A DNA stretch of 64,000 nucleotides, from NCBI RefSeq assembly GCF_020037015.1, contig NZ_JAIQDE010000012.1, positions 1 to 64,000 of the forward strand, written 5' to 3'. Positions 37,379 to 45,465 of the stretch are shown in pieces. The stretch's first letter is position 1; every line of letters starts with the position of its first letter. Source of the stretch: Corallococcus sp. AS-1-6. GTDB taxonomy: Bacteria; Myxococcota; Myxococcia; Myxococcales; Myxococcaceae. Under the pieces are notes generated by a model. The model had not been told where the DNA came from. It ran no database searches and was given only the letters and a program-made list of their open reading frames with translations. A program made the position numbers and the translations under genes.

Positions 37379-38215
37379 ATGAAGCTCTACGCCATCAGCG
37401 ACCTGCACCTGCGGCACAAGGAGAACCACGAGGCGCTGGCGGCACTCGCGCCGCGTCCGGACGACTGGCTCATCGTCGGCGGCGACGTGGGCGAGACGCT
37501 CGCGGAGATGGAGCTGATGCTGCGCACGCTCACCGCGCGCTTCCGCCAGGTCGTCTGGGTGCCGGGCAACCACGAGCTGTGGACCATGCCCTCCGAACAG
37601 CCCCCGCTGAAGGGCGAGGCGCGCTACCTGCGCATGGTGGACCTGTGCCACCGCTACGGCGCGCTCACGCCGGAGGACCCGTATCCGCGCTGGCCCGGCG
37701 AGGGCCCGCCCCGCGTCATCGTCCCCATGTTCCTGGGCTACGACTACACCTTCCGCCCGGACACCGTGCCCGCGGACAAGGCGCTGGAGTGGGCCTGGGA
37801 GGACGACCTGATGTGCACGGACGAGGTGCTCCTGCATCCGGAGCCCTACCCCACCCGTCAGGCCTGGTGCCACGCGCGCGTGGAGCGCACCCGCGCGCGG
37901 CTGGAGCGGCTGCCGCCGGAGTGCTCCACCATCCTCATCAACCACTACCCGCTGCGCTACGAGCACGTGCGGCTGCCCCGCATCCCGCGCTTCTCCATCT
38001 GGTGCGGCACGCGCCTCACCGAGGACTGGCACACGCGCTACCGCGCGGAGGTGGTGGTGACGGGGCACCTGCACATGCCCGCCACGCTGTGGCGCGACGG
38101 CGTGCGCTTCGAGGAGGTCTCCCTGGGCTACCCCATGCAATGGCGCCACCGGGGCGGCCTGGAGCGCTGCCTGCGCGAGGTGCTCCCCGGTCCCCAGCCC
38201 GTCCCGCCGCCGTGA
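37379..38215 (+). CDS. Metallophosphoesterase (calcineurin-like)
   Basis: 278 residues. Metal ligands appear in order: AISDLHLRHKE (DxH), VGGDVGET (GD), WVPGNHELW (GNHE), LINHYPLR (H) and VVTGHLHMP (GHxH). The family cleaves phosphodiesters or phosphomonoesters with two metals; the substrate is unknown. It is unrelated in context to the PdeM protein of the repair cassette. A run of short unlinked genes surrounds it. Confidence 0.9.
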   Translation: MKLYAISDLHLRHKENHEALAALAPRPDDWLIVGGDVGETLAEMELMLRTLTARFRQVVWVPGNHELWTMPSEQPPLKGEARYLRMVDLCHRYGALTPEDPYPRWPGEGPPRVIVPMFLGYDYTFRPDTVPADKALEWAWEDDLMCTDEVLLHPEPYPTRQAWCHARVERTRARLERLPPECSTILINHYPLRYEHVRLPRIPRFSIWCGTRLTEDWHTRYRAEVVVTGHLHMPATLWRDGVRFEEVSLGYPMQWRHRGGLERCLREVLPGPQPVPPP

Positions 38216-38299
38216 CGTCGCGAGTCACCGTCCGGCGCGCGCCGCGCCATCCCCCACGCGTTTGACGGTGCGCGGCCCGCGGGCGTGTAGTTGCACGCC

Positions 38300-39601
38300 A
38301 TGCCCGAGCCCTCCTCCGCTGGCCCCGTCGAGCTCTCCGAGCGCGTGCACCTGCTGGATGCCCTGCGCGGCTTCGCGCTGCTGGGCGTCTTCGTCTCCAA
38401 CAGCCTGAGCTGGTTCAGCGGCCGGCAGCTCCTGCCGGGCGAACAGTCCCAGGCGCTGGCCGCGCCCCCGCTGGAGATGGTGGTCCGCCAGCTCTACGCC
38501 TTCTTCGTGGACCAGAAGTTCGTCACCCTCTTCTCCCTCCTCTTCGGCCTGGGCTTCGCGCTGCAGATGACGCGCGCGGAGGGGCGGGGCACCTCCATCG
38601 TGCCGGTGTACCGGCGCCGGCTGCTCGTGCTGCTGGGCATCGGGCTGGTGCACATGTTCGCCATCTGGGTGGGGGACATCCTCAGCACCTACGCGCTGGT
38701 GGGCTTCGTGCTGCTCCTGTTCCGGCAGCGCTCGGACAGGACGGTGCTCACCTGGGTGGCGGTGCTCTTCGTCGTCCTGCCGCTCGCGCTGTCCGTCGCG
38801 CAGCGCTTCGGCCCGGAGCTGCTGCACGGCAAGGAGGCCGCGGAGCAGGCCGCCAAGGCCACGCGCGAACTGGAGGTCGCGCACCGCACGGCGTTCCTCA
38901 CCGGCCTGTCCAGCGACTCCGTGCTGACGTCACAGCAGGCCAACGCCGTCTTCGCCTGGCAGAACCTGCCCAACCCGGGCCGCCCCATCTGGCTGTGCAT
39001 CATCCTGGGCCGCTTCCTCCTGGGCCTGTGGGTCGGACGCCGCCGGCTGCTGGAGGACGTGGAGCGCCACCGCGCGCTGCTCGTGCGGGTGATGGCCTGG
39101 GGGCTGGGCGTGGGCAGCGCCGTCGCCACCCTGTCGCTGGTGCTCTACCTGAGGAAACAGGGCGCCCCCGGCGGCCCCGGCGCCCAACTCGAGCAGCCGG
39201 TGTGGATGGTGGGCATGCGCACCCTGCGGGAGGTGGGCTACCTCTTCATGGGCTGCGGGTACGCGGCGGCCTTCGCGCTGCTCTTCCAGAAGGAGCGCTG
39301 GCGCAAGGTGCTGGGCGTGCTCACGCCCGCGGGCCGCATGGCGCTGACGCTCTACCTCATGCAGTCGGCCATCAGCATCTGGCTGTATGACGGCTGGGGG
39401 CTGGGGCTCGTCGGCCGCACGCCGCCGTCTCGCACGGTGCTCATGTGCCTGGGCGTCTTCGCGGCGCAGGTGGCCTTCAGTCACTGGTGGCTGGCGCGCT
39501 TCCGCTTCGGCCCGGTGGAGTGGCTGTGGCGCTCGCTCACCTACGGCCGCATCCAGCCCATGCGGCTGGTCCCCGCCAGCGCGGCGCGCGCGGCGCACTG
39601 A
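38300..39601 (+). CDS. DUF418 family membrane protein, copy 1
   Basis: 433 residues from ATG 38300. The N-terminal signature ERVHLLDALRGFALLGVFVSNSLSWF and many membrane helices (TLFSLLFGLGFALQM, LLVLLGIGLVHMFAIWVGDILSTYALVGFVLLL) identify the YeiB/DUF418 family of unknown function, with the C-terminal DUF418 region QVAFSHWWLARFRFGPVEWLWRSLTYG. The family resembles acyltransferase-3 membrane proteins. A paralogue follows directly; both may have arisen by tandem duplication. Confidence 0.88.
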   Translation: MPEPSSAGPVELSERVHLLDALRGFALLGVFVSNSLSWFSGRQLLPGEQSQALAAPPLEMVVRQLYAFFVDQKFVTLFSLLFGLGFALQMTRAEGRGTSIVPVYRRRLLVLLGIGLVHMFAIWVGDILSTYALVGFVLLLFRQRSDRTVLTWVAVLFVVLPLALSVAQRFGPELLHGKEAAEQAAKATRELEVAHRTAFLTGLSSDSVLTSQQANAVFAWQNLPNPGRPIWLCIILGRFLLGLWVGRRRLLEDVERHRALLVRVMAWGLGVGSAVATLSLVLYLRKQGAPGGPGAQLEQPVWMVGMRTLREVGYLFMGCGYAAAFALLFQKERWRKVLGVLTPAGRMALTLYLMQSAISIWLYDGWGLGLVGRTPPSRTVLMCLGVFAAQVAFSHWWLARFRFGPVEWLWRSLTYGRIQPMRLVPASAARAAH

Positions 39602-39673
39602 GCTGTATCGCCATCTCAAAAGCGGGGGCGCGTGATTTGACGCTGCCGAGGGCACCGGCATGTAGTGCCCGGC

Positions 39674-40951
39674 ATGTCCGAGTCCCCTTCCGCCGGTCCC
39701 ATTGAGAGCGCGCAGCGCGTCCACGCCCTGGACGCCCTGCGCGGCTTCGCGCTCCTGGGCGTCTTCATCTCCAACAGCCTGAACTGGTTCAACGGCCGGC
39801 TGTTCCTGCCGAAAGAGCAGGCCCTGGCGCTGGCCGCGTCGCCGCTGGAGCTCACGGTCAATTCGCTCTTCGCGCTGCTCATCGAGCAGAAGTTCGTCAC
39901 CCTCTTCACCCTGCTCTTCGGCCTGGGCTTCGCGCTGCAGATGACGCGCGCGGAGGGGCGGGGCACCTCCATCGTGCCGGTGTACCGGCGCCGGCTGCTC
40001 GTGCTGCTGGGCATCGGGCTGGTGCACATGTTCGCCATCTGGTTCGGCGACATCCTCACCACCTACGCGCTGGTGGGCTTCCTGCTGCTGTCGTTCCGCG
40101 AGTGCTCCGGGAAGACGGTGCTCGTCTGGGCGGCGCTGTTCCTGTTCGTGGTGCCCATCGTCTTCTCCATCGGGCAGCGGCTGCTCCCGGTGCTGCTGGA
40201 CGGCGCGGCGGCGACGGAGCGCGCCCAGAAGGCCACGCGGGAGGAGGAGGCGGAGCGCCGCGCGGCGTTCCTCGCCGGACTGTCCAGCGACTCGGTGGTG
40301 ACGACCCAGCAGGCCAACGCGGACTACGGCTGGGCCAGCATCCCCAACCCCAACCGCCCGGTGCTGCTGTCCATCATCCTGGGCCGCTTCCTCCTGGGCC
40401 TGTGGGCCGGGCGCCGGGGGCTCCTGCAGGACGTGGAGCGCCACCGCCCGCTCCTGCGGAAGCTGGCCGCCTGGGGGCTGGGGGTGGGCGGCGCCATCGG
40501 GCTCTTCGTCCTGGCGCTCAACCTGGCGTACCGGGGCGTGACGAGCCTGCCGGGGTGGCTGGTGTGGATGCGCATCCCCAAGGACGTCGGCATCCTCTTC
40601 CTGGGCGTGGGCTACGCGGCGGCCTTCGCGCTGCTCTTCCAGAGGGAGCGCTGGCGCAAGGTGCTGGGCGTCTTCACCCCCGCGGGCCGCATGGCGCTGA
40701 CGCTCTACCTCATGCAGTCCGTGCTGAGCCTGTGCGTGTATGACGGCTGGGGCCTGGGACTGGTCGGCAAGACGCCGCCGTCGCTCACGCTGCTCATGTG
40801 CCTGGCCCTGTTCGCGGGACAGGTGGCCTTCAGCCACTGGTGGCTGGCGCGCTTCCGCTTCGGCCCGGTGGAGTGGCTGTGGCGCTCGCTCACCTACGGC
40901 CGCGCCCAGCCCATGCGCCTGGCCCCTGGCGCGGCGCCCGCGGCGAGCTGA
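39674..40951 (+). CDS. DUF418 family membrane protein, copy 2
   Basis: 425 residues from ATG 39674; GTG 39665 is an alternative. It is built like copy 1 (QRVHALDALRGFALLGVFISNSLNWF at the start, HWWLARFRFGPVEWLWRSLTYG at the end) and differs mainly in the middle loops. A 129-base stretch is identical to copy 1 (39914-40042 against 38540-38668). It lies 72 bases after copy 1, so one transcript is likely. Function unknown. Confidence 0.88.
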   Translation: MSESPSAGPIESAQRVHALDALRGFALLGVFISNSLNWFNGRLFLPKEQALALAASPLELTVNSLFALLIEQKFVTLFTLLFGLGFALQMTRAEGRGTSIVPVYRRRLLVLLGIGLVHMFAIWFGDILTTYALVGFLLLSFRECSGKTVLVWAALFLFVVPIVFSIGQRLLPVLLDGAAATERAQKATREEEAERRAAFLAGLSSDSVVTTQQANADYGWASIPNPNRPVLLSIILGRFLLGLWAGRRGLLQDVERHRPLLRKLAAWGLGVGGAIGLFVLALNLAYRGVTSLPGWLVWMRIPKDVGILFLGVGYAAAFALLFQRERWRKVLGVFTPAGRMALTLYLMQSVLSLCVYDGWGLGLVGKTPPSLTLLMCLALFAGQVAFSHWWLARFRFGPVEWLWRSLTYGRAQPMRLAPGAAPAAS

Positions 40952-40960
40952 AGCGGGGAC

Positions 40961-41003
40961 AAAAAAGAACCCCGGGTCCCGCGAGGAGGCGGGAGCCCGG
41001 GGT
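40961..41003 (-). terminator. Intrinsic terminator of the M4 protease gene
   Basis: A 14-pair stem (arms 40969-40982 and 40989-41003, one bulged G) with a GAGGAG loop is followed, on the minus strand, by a run of six T (AAAAAA at 40961-40966 on the plus strand). It sits between the convergent DUF418 and protease genes and may work both ways. Confidence 0.8.
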
Positions 41004-41051
41004 CTCAGGAGCGGAGCGCGGCACCTTCGCCGCGCCCTGCGCCTTCAGGCA

Positions 41052-43307
41052 CTACTTGACCTTGTAGGAGGCCGCGAACACGGTGTTGATGTAGCCGTCC
41101 ACCGTCGTGTCGACCAGGCTCGGCACACCGACAATCGTGATGTAGTACTTGCCCGCCGGGATGTTGCGCAGGATGACGCTCTCCGTCGCGCTCTCCTTCA
41201 CGCCACGGCCCAGGTAGGACGTGAACGTCGGAGCGGCGGCGGCCTGCACGTAGACGTCGGCGTTGCCCTCGCCCTCGCCCAGCGCGATGGACAGGGTGTT
41301 GATGCCGGAGTCCTTCTTGAACTCAGGCATGTCGATGATGAAGGTGCGGCTGGAGCCCGGCACGCCGGAGAGGCCCTCGATGCGGGTCTCGTTGCCGATG
41401 TCCTCGAAGCCACCCTTCCAGGTCACGGACAGGCTGGTGTTCGTGTAGGACGTGAAGCCCTTGATCATCACGTACCAGATGCCCTTGGCGCCGGAGGTGG
41501 CGAAGGTGCAGGTCTCCGCGTTGCCGGACTTGTACGGACGGCAGTCGTACAGGGAGTCCGTCGGGGCGTTGTTCTTGCGGACGTAGAGGTCCGCGTCACC
41601 CGTGCCACCGGACAGCGTGAAGGTCACGTCCGTGGCGCCCTCGGGGATCGTCACGGAGTAGTACACCTTGCTGCCGGAGGTGCCGGAGATGCCCGTCACG
41701 GGCACGCCCTTCTCGATCGGCGTGGTCACCGGAGGAGGCACGGGCACGCCCACGCCCACGGCCTTCCAGGCGTTGCCGACCTCGGTGATCTCCGCCGCGG
41801 TGAAGCCCAACTGCGTCGCGGCCTGCTCCGACGCGGTCTTCGCCGCCTCGAAGTTGGAGGACGCGGTCAGCAGGTCGGCGTTGATCTTGTAGAAGACCTT
41901 GGCGGCCTTCTCGAAGCCGATGCCGTTGACGACCTGGGTCGTCTTGGCGCGCGGGTGCGTGCCACCCTGGGACATCAGGTAGAACGCCAGGTTGGAGATA
42001 CCCGAGCTGTAGTGCACGTCCACGCCCGAGCCGTAGTCCGGGTAGTAGTCGAGCGAGTCCCCGTCCTGCGTGGGGTTCTTCATGTAGCGCAGGCCGTCAC
42101 CCGGGATGTTCGGGGTCCAGACGTCGTCGCCGACGATCCAGGTGCCCTCGTCGATGACCTTGCCCTTGCCGTACCACTCGCAGACCGCGCCGAAGATGTC
42201 GGAGATGGACTCGTTGAGGCCACCGGACTCACCGGAGTAGGTGAGGTTGGACTCGTACTCCGTCACCGCGTGCGTCAGCTCGTGCGCCGTCACGTCCAGC
42301 GAGTTCGCCAGGTTGGAGGCGTTCACGCCGTCGCCATCGCCGTACACCATCTGGGAGCCGTCCCAGTAGGCGTTGACGTAGTTGTTGCTGTAGTGGACGT
42401 AGCTCTTCAGCAGGTGGCCGGCGTTGTCGTACGAGTCACGGCCGAACAGGTTGCTGTAGCAGTCGTAGACGGTGCCGAGGTGGTCGTAGTTGTTGTTGAT
42501 GACCTGGTCGGCGACCGGGGCCTCACCCTCGAAGCGGCCCTTGACGGCCGTGGAGGGCGTGGTGCGGTGCTGCAGATCCCACACCTCGCGCTTCTTCGCG
42601 GAGTGGATGTGCGGAACGCGCTCGAAGACGTCGCCCGTCTTGGCGTTCACGTACACGGAGTCATCCACCGGGGTGGTGTCCTTCAGCTCGCCCTGGACGC
42701 GAACCTCGTAGGCCAGGATGAGCTCGTTGCCCGAGCGGCGGTACACGAGCTGGGGCTCGCCGTTGGCGGCCGCGCGCTCCGGGGAGCCGCGATCACCGAC
42801 GGCCGCCGCGATGGCCGCGTCGGACGCGATGGAGGCCTTCAGCTCGCCCTTCAGGTCGCCGCGGGCGTTCGAGTTCACCGCGAACACGGAGCCGTTGCGC
42901 GCGTGCAGGCGGACCTCGGCGTCCTGCACCAGGATGCCGTTCTGGGTCACGCCGTAACGGAAGTGGGTGTCACCGTCGAAGCCCACGTAGGCGCGCTTCA
43001 GGAACAGGTCGTTCGCGTTCAGGCGGAACAGCGGCGCCACGTTCGCGAGCACCGGCGCCAACTGCTGCTGGGCCGCGATGCCCTGGATGGCCGAGGGCGC
43101 GGGAACGGAACCGAAGGAACCGGTGAGGAAGGTGGGGACCGCGTCGGAGTCCGCCGCGATGACCTTCTGGCCCGCCGACAGGTTGGCGGAAGCCTTCTGG
43201 ATGTTCGCGTCCTCCGTGTTCGCGGCGGGAGCGCCGTCGGTGCAGGCGCCGACCATCAGGGACAGGGCAGCGGCACCCAGGGCGCCGCGTACTCGCTTCT
43301 CGTACAT
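41052..43307 (-). CDS. M4 family (thermolysin-like) metalloprotease with two C-terminal PPC-like domains
   Basis: 751 residues, preceded by a strong AGGAGG. A lipoprotein-type signal (GALGAAALSLMVGAC) leads to an FTP/PepSY propeptide, then the M4 catalytic domain with HELTH (first zinc His near residue 342), the Glu ligand in GGLNESISDIFG, and the late catalytic His in GSGVDVHYSSGISNLAFYLM. Two bacterial pre-peptidase C-terminal type beta domains follow (about residues 540-640 and 650-751). The enzyme is a zinc endopeptidase, probably secreted for prey or protein degradation; the propeptide is expected to be cut off. Confidence 0.95.
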   Translation of the reverse strand: MYEKRVRGALGAAALSLMVGACTDGAPAANTEDANIQKASANLSAGQKVIAADSDAVPTFLTGSFGSVPAPSAIQGIAAQQQLAPVLANVAPLFRLNANDLFLKRAYVGFDGDTHFRYGVTQNGILVQDAEVRLHARNGSVFAVNSNARGDLKGELKASIASDAAIAAAVGDRGSPERAAANGEPQLVYRRSGNELILAYEVRVQGELKDTTPVDDSVYVNAKTGDVFERVPHIHSAKKREVWDLQHRTTPSTAVKGRFEGEAPVADQVINNNYDHLGTVYDCYSNLFGRDSYDNAGHLLKSYVHYSNNYVNAYWDGSQMVYGDGDGVNASNLANSLDVTAHELTHAVTEYESNLTYSGESGGLNESISDIFGAVCEWYGKGKVIDEGTWIVGDDVWTPNIPGDGLRYMKNPTQDGDSLDYYPDYGSGVDVHYSSGISNLAFYLMSQGGTHPRAKTTQVVNGIGFEKAAKVFYKINADLLTASSNFEAAKTASEQAATQLGFTAAEITEVGNAWKAVGVGVPVPPPVTTPIEKGVPVTGISGTSGSKVYYSVTIPEGATDVTFTLSGGTGDADLYVRKNNAPTDSLYDCRPYKSGNAETCTFATSGAKGIWYVMIKGFTSYTNTSLSVTWKGGFEDIGNETRIEGLSGVPGSSRTFIIDMPEFKKDSGINTLSIALGEGEGNADVYVQAAAAPTFTSYLGRGVKESATESVILRNIPAGKYYITIVGVPSLVDTTVDGYINTVFAASYKVK

Positions 43308-43669
43308 GCAATCCTCCTAAGGGGAAAGATTAGGAAAACACTGTGCCACAGGAGACGCGCGTTTTTCAAGTACAGGCGAGATTTCTACTTTTACATCTTT
43401 TCTCAAACTTCGAGATATCTCGCAACTGCTTGAAATGACGGAGGGACTCACGCAGCCCGGCGGGAACGGGGTAGGTGCTTCAATCCGGAAAGGCGGTTAC
43501 TTCATGGCTGAAGCACCTATCGGCGGATGCGTGCAATGAGTGAACGCCGGGGAGAAATTGCCGTCTCATTTATTCCCGACCCGGGTGGGTCCTGTGTCAC
43601 CGCTGACATCCCGAGGGCCTCCGGGGCGGGGCGGACGGGCTAGCGTCCCGGGTCCAGGAGGCGACACAC
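43308..43669. promoter_or_regulatory. Divergent spacer with an AT-rich stretch and an 11-base inverted repeat
   Basis: The spacer separates the protease (minus) from the MDR gene (plus). Bases 43360-43440 are far more AT-rich than the rest of the window and probably hold the protease promoter, although I could not assign clear minus-35 and minus-10 boxes. TAGGTGCTTCA at 43472-43482 and TGAAGCACCTA at 43509-43519 form a perfect 11-base dyad with a 26-base spacer, a good operator candidate. Confidence 0.5.
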
Positions 43670-44644
43670 ATGCGCGCGTTGCAGCTTCAGCGGCTGGCGG
43701 GGCCGGACGGCCTGGCGATGGTGGAGGTCCCGGAGCCGGAGGCCGGGGACGGGGTGCTCATCGACGTGGTGGCGGCCGGGGTGAGCTTCCCGGATCTGCT
43801 GCTCACCCGGGGCCAGTACCAGATGAAGCCGGAGGTGCCCTTCGTGCCGGGGGTGGAGGTGGCGGGCGTGGTGCGCGCCGCGCCGGCGGGGGCGCGGGTG
43901 AAGCCGGGCGACCGGGTGATGGGCTTCTCCTTCACCCTGGGCGGCTTCGCGGAGGCCTGCGTGGTGGCGCCGGAGCTGGCCTTCCCCATTCCGGAGGCGT
44001 GGAGCTTCGAGCAGGCGGCGGGCGTGGTGATGAACTACCACACGGCGCACTTCGCGCTGCACCGGCGCGGGAAGCTGCACCCGGGTGAGACGGTGGTGGT
44101 GCACGGCGCGGCGGGCGGCGTGGGCACCGCGGCCGTGCAGGTGGCGAAGGGCGCCGGGGCGCGCGTGCTGGCGGTGGTGAGCGACGAGCGCAAGCGGGAG
44201 GTGGCGAAGCGCGCGGGCGCGGACGTCGTCCTCCTCTCGAAGGACTTCCAGGCCGGCGTGCGCGAGGCCACGGACGACCGGGGCGCGGACGTGGTGCTGG
44301 ACCCCGTGGGCGGCGACGTCTTCGAGAAGAGCCTCAAGGTGCTGGCGCCGGAGGGGCGGCTGCTGGTGGTGGGCTTCGCCAGCGGCCAGATTCCCTCCGT
44401 CACGGTGAACCGGCTGCTCCTGCGCAACGTCTCCGTGGTGGGCGTGGCGTGGGGCGCCTCCCTGATGCAGGCGCCGGAGCTGGCGGGCACCATCGCCCGG
44501 GAGCTGGAGGCGCTCGCGGCGAAGGGCTTCGTCAACCCGGTGGTGGGCCGCGTCTTCCCCTTCGAGGAGGGCGCCCGGGCGCTGCGCGAGCTGGAGTCGC
44601 GTCAGGCCGTGGGCAAGGTCGTCCTGAAGGTGAAGGCCGGCTGA
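43670..44644 (+). CDS. Zinc-free MDR quinone oxidoreductase-like protein
   Basis: 324 residues. The N-terminal GroES-like fold (VLIDVVAAGVSFPDLLLTRGQY, VPFVPGVEVAGVV) is followed by a Rossmann domain with VHGAAGGVGTAAVQVAKGAG near residue 145, and the segment GADVVLDPVGGDVFEKSL. The absence of the zinc-binding cysteines fits NADPH:quinone oxidoreductases and enoyl reductases. It should reduce a quinone or activated double bond using NADPH. The stop codon lies in a hairpin arm shared with the convergent gene. Confidence 0.9.
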   Translation: MRALQLQRLAGPDGLAMVEVPEPEAGDGVLIDVVAAGVSFPDLLLTRGQYQMKPEVPFVPGVEVAGVVRAAPAGARVKPGDRVMGFSFTLGGFAEACVVAPELAFPIPEAWSFEQAAGVVMNYHTAHFALHRRGKLHPGETVVVHGAAGGVGTAAVQVAKGAGARVLAVVSDERKREVAKRAGADVVLLSKDFQAGVREATDDRGADVVLDPVGGDVFEKSLKVLAPEGRLLVVGFASGQIPSVTVNRLLLRNVSVVGVAWGASLMQAPELAGTIARELEALAAKGFVNPVVGRVFPFEEGARALRELESRQAVGKVVLKVKAG

Positions 44645-44659
44645 CGCCCCCCGGCGTCA
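44642..44659. terminator. Bidirectional hairpin whose arms contain both stop codons
   Basis: TGACGCC (44642-44648), a CCCC loop and GGCGTCA (44653-44659) form a perfect seven-pair stem. The TGA of the MDR gene is the first three bases; the last three are the stop codon of the minus-strand gene. It may terminate both transcripts. Confidence 0.6.
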
Positions 44660-45073
44660 CTCCTCGGGGCGAGGCAGGGGCGTGGGGGTCCCCGCCTCGC
44701 GCTCCAGGACGTCCGCGGCGCGGGCGTCCCGGGGCAGGCCGAAGCGCGCGCGCGAGCACATGAGGAGCTGCCCCGCGTAGACGCTGTCCGCCAGCGCGTC
44801 CGCGTACCGGCCATGGGCCTCGCACAGGCGCGCCCGCTCATCCACCAGCCGGGCGAGGATGCGCGCCTGCTCCGGGTGGGCGAAGAGCCCGACGACGGAG
44901 CGCGCGTCGAAGCGGGAGAGCGTGTCGTACTCCATGCCCAGCGTCGTGACACACGCCTCGCGGATCCGCTCCAGGCACGCGTCCCAGGAGGCGCGCGAGC
45001 GGGCGATGTCCGGCACCGAGCGGCCAAGCTCGCGGACGGCGTTGAGCAGGAAGGCGTGTCGTAGCGAAGGCAT
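44657..45073 (-). CDS. Small protein of unknown function
   Basis: 138 residues from ATG 45073, chosen because an ideal GGAGG lies just upstream; a longer frame upstream exists but lacks support. The chain is mostly helical: VRELGRSVPDIARSRASWDACLERIREAC, LSRFDARSVVGLFAHPEQARILARLVDERARL, ADALADSVYAGQLL. There is no signal peptide, membrane helix or recognised motif. It is divergent from the A-T-R gene, with a ten-base dyad between them, but whether they are functionally linked is not evident. Confidence 0.6.
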   Translation of the reverse strand: MPSLRHAFLLNAVRELGRSVPDIARSRASWDACLERIREACVTTLGMEYDTLSRFDARSVVGLFAHPEQARILARLVDERARLCEAHGRYADALADSVYAGQLLMCSRARFGLPRDARAADVLEREAGTPTPLPRPEE

Positions 45074-45465
45074 CCGGTCCTCCACTACAGCCCAGGCCCC
45101 CTGAATCATCCAGCGCGTCAGGGGGTGCGGCCCCACCCCGACGAATCAGGCCGCACCCACCCGCCCGGGGGCCCGCGCGCGGCGGCGGCACACCCCTACG
45201 GGAAAAAGACAGACATCGTCCACCTGCCGTGGCGATACGCGCCCGCGATGTTTTAAAGATATATCCAGACAGGAATGACACACACCGCGTGCGGGCGTCC
45301 CCTGACGGAGACGGGGGCGTGGATGACCCGAGCGTGTGTGTCGCAATCAAGACTCCGCGTGTATCACCGCGCGGTTCCTACGTATTGCGCGAGCGCTGCC
45401 AGTCTTTAGACTTTTCCGACGCGAAGCCCCCCGCGCGTAAGTCACCACATCCCAAGGAATGCACC
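45074..45465. promoter_or_regulatory. Divergent promoter region of the A-T-R gene
   Basis: About 390 bases without a convincing gene. GGGTGCGGCC (45123-45132) and GGCCGCACCC (45149-45158) form a perfect ten-base dyad. A TTTTAAAGATATAT stretch near 45251 is unusually AT-rich. A weak promoter candidate (TTGCGC at 45385-45390, TAGACT at 45407-45412, 16-base spacing) precedes the start. AAGGA lies just before ATG 45466. Confidence 0.4.

Noticed and set aside
40740-43433. Plus-strand 897-residue open frame opposite the M4 protease
   Set aside because: It begins within the DUF418 gene and runs antisense to a clear protease. Its His/Val/Arg-rich composition is that of a shadow frame.
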